Notes: a model not told the origin generated them from the sequence alone. A stretch of DNA of 64,000 nucleotides from Saprospiraceae bacterium (GCA_028285545.1 JANQPA010000068.1:16194-80193); one strand, 5' to 3'; shown: positions 55,399 through 64,000, counted from the first letter of the stretch. Translations and numbers: made by a program.

Positions 55399-56142
55399 AT
55401 GACAATTAGGAAATTAAATTTTTCAGGTGTAAGTCTTCTATTGATTTTAGTTACAATAGCTTCTCTTACAGTTTCGGGGTGTAATTTAACCAAACAAGAA
55501 CCAACACCCACTACCTGTAGTAGCGATTTGGACAAAGATAATATTTGTGATAATGAAGATACAGATATTGATGGTGATTTAGTTGAAAATACAAAAGATC
55601 CCTTTAATAATGATAGATTCAAGTGCGGAGATTCAGATGGTGATGGCTGCGATGATTGCGAGATCTCTGGATATTTCGATCCAAATAATGATGGCTGTTC
55701 CCCCACTAAAGAAGAAGAGGAAGAAGAAGTTGTTATACTTGAATATAATACTCATGTGAGAGGACAGGGATGGCTAAGTTTTGTTACTCAACCGTCAGTT
55801 TCTGGTGTTATAGGTAGAAAAGTTGAAGCGGTTATGATTAGAGTTTCATCGCAGTCTAACAGATCAATTAAGATTAGATACAAAGCCTGGTTACAAAATA
55901 CAGGCGATACAGGATGGGTCGAAATTCCAAGTTATGTTGGCACAGTTAATCAGCGTAGAAGAATGGAGGCCATTTGGATTGAAATAAAAGAAGCCAAAGA
56001 CAAAGCAGATTATTCCATTATGTATCAAGTTTATATGGAAAGTAGGGGATGGGGACCATGGCAAAGAGATGGAGAAATGGCTGGCACAATTGATGAAGGA
56101 AGAGCTATTGAAGCAATTAGAATCAAGCTTGAAAAAAGATAG
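55399..56142 (+). CDS. Lipoprotein with calcium-binding repeats and three ChW repeats
   Basis: The 247-residue protein has a lipobox (TVSGCNL), a thrombospondin type 3-like Asp-rich region (about 38-98, DLDKDNICDNEDTDIDGD), an acidic linker, and three C-terminal repeats of about 40 residues (112-245) with the GW...G..VG.....EAI.I motif: HVRGQGWLSF, AWLQNTGDTGWVEI and MESRGWGPWQRDG. This is the ChW pattern (clostridial hydrophobic with conserved W), best known in Clostridia. The Ca-binding linker is typical of T9SS bacteria. The role is likely surface binding. Confidence 0.82.
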   Translation: MTIRKLNFSGVSLLLILVTIASLTVSGCNLTKQEPTPTTCSSDLDKDNICDNEDTDIDGDLVENTKDPFNNDRFKCGDSDGDGCDDCEISGYFDPNNDGCSPTKEEEEEEVVILEYNTHVRGQGWLSFVTQPSVSGVIGRKVEAVMIRVSSQSNRSIKIRYKAWLQNTGDTGWVEIPSYVGTVNQRRRMEAIWIEIKEAKDKADYSIMYQVYMESRGWGPWQRDGEMAGTIDEGRAIEAIRIKLEKR

Positions 56143-56208
56143 TAGAAGTACTTTGTGCTTATGTAAGTGATTAACCTTCATTTTATTATGGAAGAGCGAT
56201 AATTATTA

Positions 56209-56238
56209 AACGGGGCTGGTTTCGAGAGCAGCCCCGTT
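56209..56238 (+). terminator. Terminator of the ChW lipoprotein gene
   Basis: AACGGGGCTG and CAGCCCCGTT around a 10-base loop, 67 bases past the stop codon. Confidence 0.8.
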
Positions 56239-56314
56239 CATATGGAAAAAGAACTTGATGCGCTAGCATTCGAAAAAGTGTGCATATAAAAAATAGAAGG
56301 GTAAGCCCTAGGAA

Positions 56315-56908
56315 TTACAATGAAAGATAAGCATTAGTAATCCTTTCCTGTGTCAACCCAATATAAGCCCGGGTAGTAGCAATATCTTTATGGCCAAATA
56401 TTTTACTCAATAAAATGAGAGCATCCTCTGTTCGGCCATTATTTTCATAAACACGTAAGCCAAATGTTTTACGCAATGTATGAGAACTAGGATTTTGAGT
56501 TTTGATACCGTAATCTTCAAATGCCTTTCGTATTCTTTTATTGGCCGCAGTTCTTGAAATTGACTTTTCCGGATCCCCATCCCGACGTTGATGAGTAAAC
56601 ACTGGCCTCTTATTGCTTTCCTCAATTTTATAGTGTTTAGCCACTCTTTGAGTTAGCTTTTGATAGTCCTTATGTACATCAATCATTCGTTCCTTTTTGG
56701 TTTTTCCTTCCTCGATGATAAATCTTTCGGAAAGAATTTGATTCCAGGTCAACTTTAAAATATCCCCCACCCTAAGTCCAAAATAAAATCCAGAGGCCAG
56801 CAAAAGTGCTGTGTTATATTTTCCATCATTCAACGTACAGGTGATTAAAGTTTGAGCCTGGTTCCATTTTATAGGAGCCGTTTCTGTTTTTTGTCCTTTT
56901 TTTGCCAT
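56315..56908 (-). CDS. Tyrosine recombinase, catalytic domain only
   Basis: The 197-residue protein has all catalytic positions: Arg46 (GLRVGDIL), Lys69 (EEGKTKK), His143-xx-Arg146 (HTLRKTF), His173 (FGHKDIATT) and Tyr182 (AYIG). It lacks the N-terminal core-binding (SAM-like) domain of full-length integrases. It may be an active minimal recombinase or a truncated one. With the serine recombinase at 48283 it brackets the accessory island. Confidence 0.9.
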   Translation of the reverse strand: MAKKGQKTETAPIKWNQAQTLITCTLNDGKYNTALLLASGFYFGLRVGDILKLTWNQILSERFIIEEGKTKKERMIDVHKDYQKLTQRVAKHYKIEESNKRPVFTHQRRDGDPEKSISRTAANKRIRKAFEDYGIKTQNPSSHTLRKTFGLRVYENNGRTEDALILLSKIFGHKDIATTRAYIGLTQERITNAYLSL

Positions 56909-57025
56909 ACCTCAATATAACGGAATGAAGGTTTTATTTAGGTCCCAATTACGACGAAAGTAAAACCTTGTTATTGGACTTAAAAACAGCTATTCGTGTG
57001 CGATTATTGAAATATGGTGGAGCTA

Positions 57026-57058
57026 TTAGGTTTCACTTTTAGTAAAAGTGGAACCTAA
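57026..57058. repeat. Inverted repeat next to the integrase gene
   Basis: Fifteen-base arms with one mismatch (TTAGGTTTCACTTTT / AAAAGTGGAACCTAA) and a 3-base loop. It lies upstream of the integrase gene and could be a terminator for the gene on the other side or an attachment-related site. No direct repeat partner at the left end was recognised. Confidence 0.5.
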
Positions 57059-57100
57059 AAACATAAGATAGAGTGAAGTTTATTTACCTTAAAAAACTAA

Positions 57101-57132
57101 AGGCTGCAAATAAACTAAGTTTAATGCAGCCT
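57101..57132 (-). terminator. Terminator of the 57164-57811 gene
   Basis: AGGCTGCA and TGCAGCCT around a 16-base loop; on the minus strand TTTTTT follows shortly after the stem. Confidence 0.75.
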
Positions 57133-57163
57133 AAATTATTACCAGATTAAAGGTACCATCCAA

Positions 57164-57811
57164 TTATCTGATTAGTACAAGAAGTTTATATTTTTCTATA
57201 GTGTTTTGTATTTCAGCACTCCATTTTTTTTGATTTATTAAACTAGTTGTTATACTTTTCGATGTTTTGTTTTCAATGGAAATAAACTCTTTAATCCAGC
57301 AGTGATAATCATTGATCTCGCAAGTTTTACAATTATTATTAATGTTGATATCTTGCGCTAAGGATTCAATTGTACTCCATATGAAACTATTTAATTCTGA
57401 ATAAGACTGATTTTTTTTATTGATATCCTTATAATTCTGATTCATCGGAGGATCAATCTTCTTATTCTTAATTATTCCTATTAAATCAGGAATCTGGAGG
57501 GAAATTAATTGAGATGAAGGATTTTCATGAGACAACCAAATAATGGCCCACATTAAAGGTGAGGGAATATGGTACTCATTTTGGATATAGTCTAATATGC
57601 GATCAACATACAATATGTAAGAATATTCAATTTTACTTTGATTAGCTAACAGGTTTATTGTTAAAATTTCTTCCTCACTATTTGCCTTCACTTCGATTGT
57701 TGGAAGAGTAGCAATCACTTGAATGGTATCTAAATCTAGACTTGATTGAGAGTAGATTTCACTCAAGAAACAAAGAAGAAGTGCATTGAGAAGATAGATT
57801 CTTAAAATCAT
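57164..57811 (-). CDS. Secreted protein of unknown function
   Basis: The 215-residue protein has a signal peptide (MILRIYLLNALLLCFLSEIYSQ). The rest is polar, with a TCEINDYHCWIKEF segment that has two cysteines. No domain is recognised. It lies between the integrase and the sigma/anti-sigma pair, 349 bases from the latter, and may belong to that sigma factor's regulon, but I have no direct evidence. Confidence 0.6.
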   Translation of the reverse strand: MILRIYLLNALLLCFLSEIYSQSSLDLDTIQVIATLPTIEVKANSEEEILTINLLANQSKIEYSYILYVDRILDYIQNEYHIPSPLMWAIIWLSHENPSSQLISLQIPDLIGIIKNKKIDPPMNQNYKDINKKNQSYSELNSFIWSTIESLAQDININNNCKTCEINDYHCWIKEFISIENKTSKSITTSLINQKKWSAEIQNTIEKYKLLVLIR

Positions 57812-58160
57812 AATACTTTCTTTTTTAGTTGATTAAACAGAAGAGATGATTTCTTGAATTGATCTAATGAATTTATTAGTCAATAGATCTTCAATTCTTT
57901 TAAACTTTGTACTAATTAGAAAGTATTGGACGTATTACTCCAGATAGGGAAATGACAATTTATGCAGCCTGTGATTGCATAGCTTGGCAAAGTTTTCTTT
58001 ATTTTAAATTACATCATTACCGTTTTCAAAATCTTAGAATTGAGGCAACTCAAAAGACAATAATATAAACATTTATAGAATAGATGAGTTGCCCCAATTA
58101 ACCCAAATTAAACATTTGGGAAATCTGTTATTTTAATAATACCCTATTATCTTCAAAAAA
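57812..58160. other. Intergenic stretch with long inverted repeat
   Basis: Inverted arms at 58038-58052 and 58085-58099 (AATTGAGGCAACTCA / TGAGTTGCCCCAATT, one mismatch) with a 32-base loop lie 62 bases past the anti-sigma gene's stop. This may be its terminator or a site read by its product. No gene seen. Confidence 0.5.
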
Positions 58161-59441
58161 TTAAAGAGTACCGGGTGTAATAATTCCTTGATAGTAATTC
58201 CTGGAATCAAAACTTTTATCATCTGTGTTTATTGTTTCCCCTTTCTCGTATTCACCTAATATCAGAAGATTTTTAGTAAGTTTCGATATGGCCATAAGAG
58301 AATGTTTATACATATCATAATTATTCTCAACAAACTCTAAATCAATATAGAAAAAATAACTTCCCTTTTCACCAATTATTGGAGTAGATTGAATTTTGAC
58401 CAAATTGATCTCATGAAAGGTAAACACCTGTAGAATATTTCCTAAAGATCCAATTTTGTCTTTAATGGTAAAGCAAATTGAAGCTTTATTTTTTCTTCTT
58501 GGGTATGCTCTAGCGCGATCTTCATCTGTAAGGATTAGGAATCTCGTGAAATTAATTTTAGTTGTTTGAATACTTGGAGCTATAATATCTAAATCATAAC
58601 ATTTTGCTGCTAGATTACTCGCAATTGCCGCTACATTTGTTGTGCGAGTCTCACGTATCCACCGCGCACTTCCAGCAGTGTCGTCACGTTCTACAAATCG
58701 AACATTAGGATGAATTCTTTGAAAAAATTTTTTGCATTGTAGGATAGCCATCGGATGAGAATGCACCTCCTTAATATCGGATAACTCTTGCCCAGGAAGA
58801 GCCATTAAGTTATGATCTATATGTAAGCTAACCTCCCCAATAATAGTAATATCTTTTTTTCTTAATATATTATAGTTTTCGAGGATAGAACCAGCAGCAC
58901 TATTTTCTATGGCCATAACCGCATAATCAACTTTCCCTTTTTCCAATTTCTTGCATACCTGATGAAAATCTTTACAATATTCAGGAATAACATCTTCTTT
59001 GAAAAACTTATGAGTAACAATTTCATGAAAACATCCTCTTTCTCCTTGGATTGATACTTTAGAAACTTGAGACCGATTTATGATGTCAACCATTTTAGAA
59101 TAGTGAGGCTGTATTCTTGAGTCATTTTTTATCTTTTCCAAGATTGGTGTTGGATTTAAAGCCCCAGTACTTATTTCTTCAGATTCACTATAATATCGGC
59201 CTAATGCATCCATCCAACTTTTATCTATTTGGTTTATTTTCTCTAGTAACTCATGTCTTTCTATTTCTGAATTTTCAATAAAAAATAGTAAATCTTCGAC
59301 TACTTCTTTGCAATTTTCAGAAAGCGCAAGCATAGCTTCTACTTCCTTGGCTTCTGAAGTTGACAATAACCCTGCTGTATAAGCGACAAGTTTGTCAAAA
59401 TTCAATAGACCTTGAGTTGATAAATGATTTTTCTTCTTCAT
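58161..59441 (-). CDS. Anti-sigma-like domain fused to prephenate dehydratase with ACT domain
   Basis: The 426-residue protein starts (1-60) with a domain typical of anti-sigma N-termini (KLVAYTAGLLSTSEAKEVEA, SENCKEVVEDLL, without the zinc HxxxCxxC). Residues about 125-305 are prephenate dehydratase: VDYAVMAIENSAAGSI (catalytic region), SHPMAILQC and the TRF motif (299-301). An ACT domain follows (318-400; GSLGNILQVF, KIQSTP) that binds phenylalanine in relatives. Bacterial PheA enzymes lack the first domain. The sigma factor gene lies 40 bases upstream. All prephenate dehydratase landmarks remain, so it may be active. Confidence 0.85.
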   Translation of the reverse strand: MKKKNHLSTQGLLNFDKLVAYTAGLLSTSEAKEVEAMLALSENCKEVVEDLLFFIENSEIERHELLEKINQIDKSWMDALGRYYSESEEISTGALNPTPILEKIKNDSRIQPHYSKMVDIINRSQVSKVSIQGERGCFHEIVTHKFFKEDVIPEYCKDFHQVCKKLEKGKVDYAVMAIENSAAGSILENYNILRKKDITIIGEVSLHIDHNLMALPGQELSDIKEVHSHPMAILQCKKFFQRIHPNVRFVERDDTAGSARWIRETRTTNVAAIASNLAAKCYDLDIIAPSIQTTKINFTRFLILTDEDRARAYPRRKNKASICFTIKDKIGSLGNILQVFTFHEINLVKIQSTPIIGEKGSYFFYIDLEFVENNYDMYKHSLMAISKLTKNLLILGEYEKGETINTDDKSFDSRNYYQGIITPGTL

Positions 59442-59481
59442 GTTAAAATTCTTGAATCAATAATTGAAGTCAAAAAGGATT

Positions 59482-60024
59482 CTATTTAAGGTGTGCGAGC
59501 TTTTTCCTCAATTCAACCTTGGCTCTAAACTTTCGACTATATACCCATTGATTTTTTTTATTAAATAATTTAGCTATTTCACTAGCTGAAAAACCTCTGT
59601 ATTCTAAAAATAGAATAGCTTTATCTGTTGGACTGTTTAAACATTCAAGACAAATTAAAAATTCGTCTTCTGAGTGATCTTGAAACGTTTTTGGTTCAAT
59701 GTATCGGTCGTAATTTTCCTTTTTCAATTTAATTCTCCGATTCATTTTTTTCGAACGATCTGATAAAATGTTTTTTGCGTAAGTGAACAACCAAGAGTAT
59801 ATATTATCTATTTTGACATCATCATTGTGATAATTATCCCGATAGTTTAATACTTTAATAAAAACTTCCTGGGTAACATCCTTTGATAATTCCTTATTAC
59901 CGCGTGTTAATCTTAAACATCTAAGGTAAACAGGATTAAAGAAATGATTATAAAATGCTTCAAACGCATCATCATCCCCTGATAGTAGTTGTTCTAAGAC
60001 TGAAAAATGTTTTGAATCATCCAT
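59482..60024 (-). CDS. ECF-type sigma factor, partner of the fusion protein
   Basis: The 180-residue protein has sigma region 2 (FYNHFFNPVYLRCLRLTRG, TQEVFIKVLNYRD, YSWLFTYAKNIL) and region 4 (YRGFSASEIAKLFNKKNQWVYSRKFRAKV). It is the first gene of a two-gene operon with the anti-sigma/prephenate dehydratase fusion, 40 bases away. Upstream DNA is gene-free for 545 bases, so its own promoter should be there. Confidence 0.92.
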   Translation of the reverse strand: MDDSKHFSVLEQLLSGDDDAFEAFYNHFFNPVYLRCLRLTRGNKELSKDVTQEVFIKVLNYRDNYHNDDVKIDNIYSWLFTYAKNILSDRSKKMNRRIKLKKENYDRYIEPKTFQDHSEDEFLICLECLNSPTDKAILFLEYRGFSASEIAKLFNKKNQWVYSRKFRAKVELRKKLAHLK

Positions 60025-60569
60025 ATTAAAACCAATTTTTGAACCACCTCATTGAATTCAATTATTCATTGTGGATTAAATTTTTTGAAATTGGTCGATA
60101 TTATTTTCAGTATTGTATTTGTTTATAAAGGGGTGCGAATTAATGGAATATTCCTTTTTATTAACATTTTTATCTTTTTTCAATTCGTATTTAATTTAAA
60201 AGTGGGGAATTGATCAAGAATCATAGGAATGAGTTGAGCTATATGCGTTCTAGGTTAAAGTGCCTTACAAATAGGTTATTCTTCTCTAAATTAATAGTAC
60301 ATTGAGTTGGGTAGTTTGTTTGCAGTTTAGAGAAATTGTTAGGTTCTACTTCTGCGAAAAATAAAATCTAATTTAAAATAAGCCACTAATCATAACCCTA
60401 GTCAGGTTTGCAATTTTTAATTCCCCTAATAAATTCAAAGCACAGGCCAAAATCCAATCTAAAGCACTACCCACTCACACCTTAAATTGGTATAGGATTA
60501 TCTGTCTGAAGCAAAACATTTCTTTAGGGATTTAAGAGTTAGGGCCTTCGAAAAGACTATTCCTGCTTA
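60025..60569. other. Gene-free region upstream of the sigma/fusion operon
   Basis: 545 bases with no coding frame I can support. A TTGAATTCAA palindrome lies near 60051-60060, close to the sigma gene, but I cannot point to a clear TAnnTTTG promoter. Nothing else seen. Confidence 0.45.
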
Positions 60570-61073
60570 TTACTTTCCATCCGAATTATTCCTTCGATAT
60601 TCAGCACTACCAAAAGGCAAATACTTCCCATCTTTAAAAACAAAATCTTTTACACCTACCTGATCATCCTCAAGATGGGTATAAACCGTTTTGCCACGTT
60701 CCGTATGTTCATCCCCCCAAAAAACGGTCATACTATTTTCATCAAATTCTAATTTTAGGGGCAACATTATTCCTCTGGAGTCAAACCAGTAGCCTTTGCC
60801 TTCCTTCATGTCATAAAATGCCTCGGCATTCATTATCCTTTCTACGCCGGATTGATCCTTAAATTTGTTGCTAAAAATCAATCGTACAAATTTAGACTCC
60901 AAAGCATCCTCCCACTTCATTGAAAACATGGCTTCTTGTCCGAATAGTTGACCCTTACCACTCCAACTACCAATAATCAATTCTGAAAAATTTGGAGAAG
61001 ACTGGCTATACCCCCCTCCTGTCAAAAGTGTTAGAAATAATATAGCAATAAGGCTCACAATTTTATCATTCAT
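60570..61073 (-). CDS. Secreted DUF1579-like or lipocalin-like protein
   Basis: The 167-residue protein has a signal peptide (to about residue 22) and a beta-barrel pattern of Gly-Trp and Phe positions (ELIIGSWSGKGQLF, MKEGKGYWFDSRGIMLPLKLEF, TVFWGDEHTERGK) resembling the THAP4/DUF1579 group of small ligand-binding barrels. It is a stand-alone gene between two non-coding stretches. A cofactor-binding role cannot be read from sequence. Confidence 0.72.
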   Translation of the reverse strand: MNDKIVSLIAILFLTLLTGGGYSQSSPNFSELIIGSWSGKGQLFGQEAMFSMKWEDALESKFVRLIFSNKFKDQSGVERIMNAEAFYDMKEGKGYWFDSRGIMLPLKLEFDENSMTVFWGDEHTERGKTVYTHLEDDQVGVKDFVFKDGKYLPFGSAEYRRNNSDGK

Positions 61074-61314
61074 AATAATAGGTTGTATAGGGTATGTTTA
61101 ATTTTCGTTTATGATGAAGAAAATTATGGGTTTTAATTTCTGACCTTCTTTTAATGTACATAAAAAATCTAAGCAAGGGGGGATTATCAAATAAATTCTA
61201 ATTACTAGGGAAAAAAACAGACCTTTTCTAAGTCCAAATAAAGAATATTGCTTTTTAAATTATCTTCGTTATAAGTTCGAAATCATCAACTATTGACTCA
61301 AAACCATTGAAATC

Positions 61315-63840
61315 ATGACCCGACTACACCCCATTTTGGCCATTATTTTTTTATTTGGCTTGAGTTCCTTCTTTGTGTTTAAGAATGACTTGATTGAAAA
61401 AACCAGACAGCAACTCAAAAAATATACCACTCTTTATCCTCAGGAAAAGGTTTACCTGCATACTGACAAACCCCACTATTCTATGGGGGAAACCATTTGG
61501 TGGAAAGCCTATTTGGTAGAAGGACAATTTCACCTGCCTGATGCCCCTAGTAATACTGTTTATGTAGAATTAATTGATCCTGCCCAAAATGTAATTGCTA
61601 CTCGAAATATTAAAATTGAAGATGGAGGCGGAGCCGGTGATTTTACCCTGGATGGAGATCTGCCAGAAGGGGAATATGTACTTCGGGCCTATACCAACTA
61701 TATGCGGAATTTTGATGATAGTTATTTCTTCAAACGATCATTCCAGGTTTTTAATCCTTATCAAGATGGAAGCTCCGATATTGCCGAAAAAGCTACTAAA
61801 TCTTCCTCTATCCCAAATGATTTCGATGCTCAATTTTTTCCTGAAGGAGGGGATTTGGTCAACGGTCTTTCCTCAGTAGTAGCAGTAAAAACAGTTGGCA
61901 TCAGTGGCAAAAGCATAGATGTGCAAGGGAAAATTGTTAACAAAGAAGGTCAACAGGTAGCTATTTTTAAGAGCTTAAAATTTGGAATGGGCTTTTTTAA
62001 TTTTATCCCTGAATCCGGCCAAGAATATTCTGCTGAAATCACTAATAACGGTTTTACCAAAGTTTTTCCCCTACCCAAAGCGCTTCCCAATGGTTATGTA
62101 CTCAAAATAGACTCTCGAAAAAAAGGAGTACTAAAAGTAAGAGCAGAAAGCAATGCCCTGGAAGGCATGGATGGGGCCTTTGTCATTGCTCAGATACGAG
62201 GTAATGTATTTGGAGTTTTGGAGAGTCAAAAAAACAGCAACTCTCTGGCTGGCGACCTCAATACAGCAGAATTACCCAATGGCATTGCTCAATTTACCCT
62301 CTTTACAGCTAAAGGAGTCCCCGTCTGTGAACGCCTTGCATTCATTAATAATGCCAATAATATAATCACTACTTTGATCGAAAGTAATAAAGAAAGTTAT
62401 ACACTTAGAGAAAAAGTTGAGTTAGAGATTGAGCTTTCTGATTTTGAAGGAAAATTAGTGGAAGGTAATTTTTCTATGACTGTTATTGATGAAGAGTCCG
62501 TATTTGTGCCGGAGTTTGGCCAAGATATCCGCACTTATTTGCTTCTTAATTCAGACTTGAGAGGCCATATCGAAAATCCTGGCTATTATTTTGTTGATCA
62601 ATCTGCCGGACGAAGAATTTTATTGGACCTTTTGATGATGACACAAGGATGGAGGAGATTTGATTGGTCAAAAATTATGGCTGATAATTTCCCCACCATT
62701 AAGCACCCCTTTGAAAAAGGCTTTGCCCTGGGAGGAAAAATCACCAAATTTGTCAACAACAATAAAACCGTTCCTGCTAATGTGTTCATTTCTGTCTTAG
62801 GCAGTGAATTTATTATGGACCAGGTTGCCACTAAAGAAGATGGCGAATTTCTATTCTTAGGTCTTGATTTTCAGGACACCACAGATATAATCCTGCAGGC
62901 AACACTAAAACAAGAGGATGGAAAGAACAGGAAAAACAAAAAAAACAAAGGAAATAAGGTAGCTGGCCAACTAGGACCTGAAGGTAAAAGAAATGTTGAC
63001 ATTTTGTTATCTCCCTGGCGGCCTCACAGTGTCAGTCCAAATGGAATATTCACCTATCCCCTACCCCAAACTTCTACCTTAAGCAGCTTTCTGGAAGACC
63101 AGCGCCGGATCAATGTAATTGATTCTTCTTATACGCAGTGGACCATTGACCTGGATGCAGTGGTTGTAAAAGCGCGAAAAAAAGAGAAAATCCCCGAACT
63201 TCAATTAGCAAATACTACCTACAAGACACCTGATCATCGAATGATACTAGACTCTGTTACCAATGCCAATACGGCTACAGATATCTTTCAGTTGATCAGA
63301 GGGCGATATCCAGGAGTTAGGGTGCAGGGTACTTTTCCCAATGAGATTATCACTATGCGCGGTGTATCTGGTGCTGGAGCGGCGGCTCTCATTTTACTAG
63401 ATGGCTTACCTCTGGATGCAGAAACAATAGCTACTATTAACCCCAATGATGTGGCAGTTATTGATATTCTCAAAGGTGCTTCGGCTGCATTTTATGGTTC
63501 CAGAGGAATAAACGGTATAGTAGCGATTTATTCCCGACAGGGATCGGGCCTTCCACAAGCCAGTTCTCCAAGTATGGGCATCATCAATATGAAGCATCCC
63601 GGCTATTATAATGCCCGAGAGTTTTATGCTCCGAACTATGATAAAAAACGATCAGAACATGCAAAGCCTGATTTTAGATCTACCCTTCATTGGGAGCCCA
63701 TCCTGGAAGCTGGAAAGAATGGGGTCTTAAAAACTAAATTCTATACTTCTGATAAACGATCGACTTATAAAATCACCATCGAAGGCCTTACGAAGGAAGG
63801 TCGACCTGTGAGGGGAGTTCATAAGATTACAGTTAATTAA
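61315..63840 (+). CDS. MG2-domain and TonB plug-domain surface protein
   Basis: The 841-residue protein has a signal peptide and an N-terminal MG2/alpha-macroglobulin-like region (about 35-140; VYLHTDKPHYSMGETIWWKAY, GEYVLRAYTNYM), beta-sandwich domains to about 500, a carboxypeptidase-regulatory-like part (about 465-520), and near the end a TonB plug domain (about 650-740; ATDIFQLIRGRYPGV, ITMRGVSGAGAAALILLDG, ILKGASAAFYGSRGINGIVAI) but no barrel. This combination is a known uncharacterised family on Bacteroidota surfaces, possibly binding proteins or helping transport. Confidence 0.88.
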   Translation: MTRLHPILAIIFLFGLSSFFVFKNDLIEKTRQQLKKYTTLYPQEKVYLHTDKPHYSMGETIWWKAYLVEGQFHLPDAPSNTVYVELIDPAQNVIATRNIKIEDGGGAGDFTLDGDLPEGEYVLRAYTNYMRNFDDSYFFKRSFQVFNPYQDGSSDIAEKATKSSSIPNDFDAQFFPEGGDLVNGLSSVVAVKTVGISGKSIDVQGKIVNKEGQQVAIFKSLKFGMGFFNFIPESGQEYSAEITNNGFTKVFPLPKALPNGYVLKIDSRKKGVLKVRAESNALEGMDGAFVIAQIRGNVFGVLESQKNSNSLAGDLNTAELPNGIAQFTLFTAKGVPVCERLAFINNANNIITTLIESNKESYTLREKVELEIELSDFEGKLVEGNFSMTVIDEESVFVPEFGQDIRTYLLLNSDLRGHIENPGYYFVDQSAGRRILLDLLMMTQGWRRFDWSKIMADNFPTIKHPFEKGFALGGKITKFVNNNKTVPANVFISVLGSEFIMDQVATKEDGEFLFLGLDFQDTTDIILQATLKQEDGKNRKNKKNKGNKVAGQLGPEGKRNVDILLSPWRPHSVSPNGIFTYPLPQTSTLSSFLEDQRRINVIDSSYTQWTIDLDAVVVKARKKEKIPELQLANTTYKTPDHRMILDSVTNANTATDIFQLIRGRYPGVRVQGTFPNEIITMRGVSGAGAAALILLDGLPLDAETIATINPNDVAVIDILKGASAAFYGSRGINGIVAIYSRQGSGLPQASSPSMGIINMKHPGYYNAREFYAPNYDKKRSEHAKPDFRSTLHWEPILEAGKNGVLKTKFYTSDKRSTYKITIEGLTKEGRPVRGVHKITVN

Positions 63841-63885
63841 GAAAAAGAGTTTTCCTAATTTTTAGAGAAATAAGAGCTTATGTAA

Positions 63886-63914
63886 AAAGTCAATTTTTTC
63901 CAAAAATTGACTTT
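63886..63914 (+). terminator. Terminator of the MG2 protein gene
   Basis: AAAGTCAATTTTT and AAAAATTGACTTT around a short loop, 45 bases past the stop codon. Confidence 0.8.
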
Positions 63915-63958
63915 AAAAAATATATTTTTTGCTTTTTTATAAGCAGATACATATTAAA

Positions 63959-63994
63959 GTAAAAACTAAAATTTTTAAAAATTTTAGTTTTTAC
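63959..63994. repeat. 36-base perfect palindrome at the window edge
   Basis: A loop-free palindrome with half-site GTAAAAACTAAAATTTTT, followed by ACAACC. Its half and flank (read inward as GGTTGTGTAAAAAC) resemble the palindrome at 36671-36706 (GGGTAGTGTCAAAAGT). The window ends here, so its context is unknown. Confidence 0.8.
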
Positions 63995-64000
63995 ACAACC

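Noticed and set aside
58161..59441. Ordinary prephenate dehydratase (pheA) for phenylalanine biosynthesis
   Set aside because: The extra N-terminal anti-sigma-like domain and the neighbouring sigma factor do not fit a plain biosynthetic gene, although the enzyme may still be active.
1..64000. rRNA or tRNA genes
   Set aside because: No cloverleaf-like or rRNA-like segment was recognised while reading the intergenic regions on both strands.

Overview
The window comes from a Bacteroidota chromosome, probably of the Saprospiria/Cytophagia type. The support is two genes with type IX secretion (T9SS) sorting domains, a TonB-dependent receptor and a second plug-domain protein, LytTR regulators with LytS-like kinases, Bacteroidota promoters (TTTG ... 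TAnnTTTG), no evident Shine-Dalgarno sites, and the ligase-associated PdeM/DEXH-helicase pair. I saw no rRNA, tRNA or CRISPR array.

Layout. 0-19.7 kb is almost entirely minus-strand: TonB receptor, ECF sigma factor with a membrane partner, small envelope proteins, a HAD hydrolase, an operon of paralogous secreted proteins, a transglutaminase-like lipoprotein, an ABC exporter operon, and a creatininase/kelch/AraC operon. 19.7-22.3 kb is unusual: two homologous non-coding regions, each with a promoter, conserved 5' and 3' ends and a terminator hairpin, flank a membrane LuxR-type regulator and a 60-residue paralogue of its membrane domain. Each copy also carries DnaA-box-like repeats. 23.2-30.9 kb holds envelope and metabolic genes, a PadR/ABC permease pair and adenosine deaminase.

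31-39.5 kb looks like one regulon. A LytS/LytTR two-component operon lies divergent to a DUF5916 outer-membrane protein and next to an operon for a T9SS-sorted protein and a phage-tail-like S74 fibre protein. All three promoters carry the same 21-bp-period direct repeat exactly 29 bp upstream of the -7 box, which suggests control by this LytTR protein, including autoregulation.

39.5-48 kb carries DNA repair genes (PdeM, Lhr-like helicase), a T9SS protein, a lipoprotein and a sigma-factor/barrel pair. 48.2-57 kb looks like an accessory island bounded by a serine and a tyrosine recombinase; it holds a WGR protein, a second kinase/LytTR pair, a PKD lipoprotein, a very basic cysteine-rich secreted protein and a lipoprotein with ChW repeats. 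57-61 kb contains an ECF sigma factor followed by an anti-sigma-like domain fused to a complete prephenate dehydratase with ACT domain, a candidate phenylalanine-responsive sigma switch. The window ends with an MG2/TonB-plug surface protein.

The strongest leads are the LytTR regulon, the anti-sigma/prephenate dehydratase fusion and the duplicated non-coding RNA locus.
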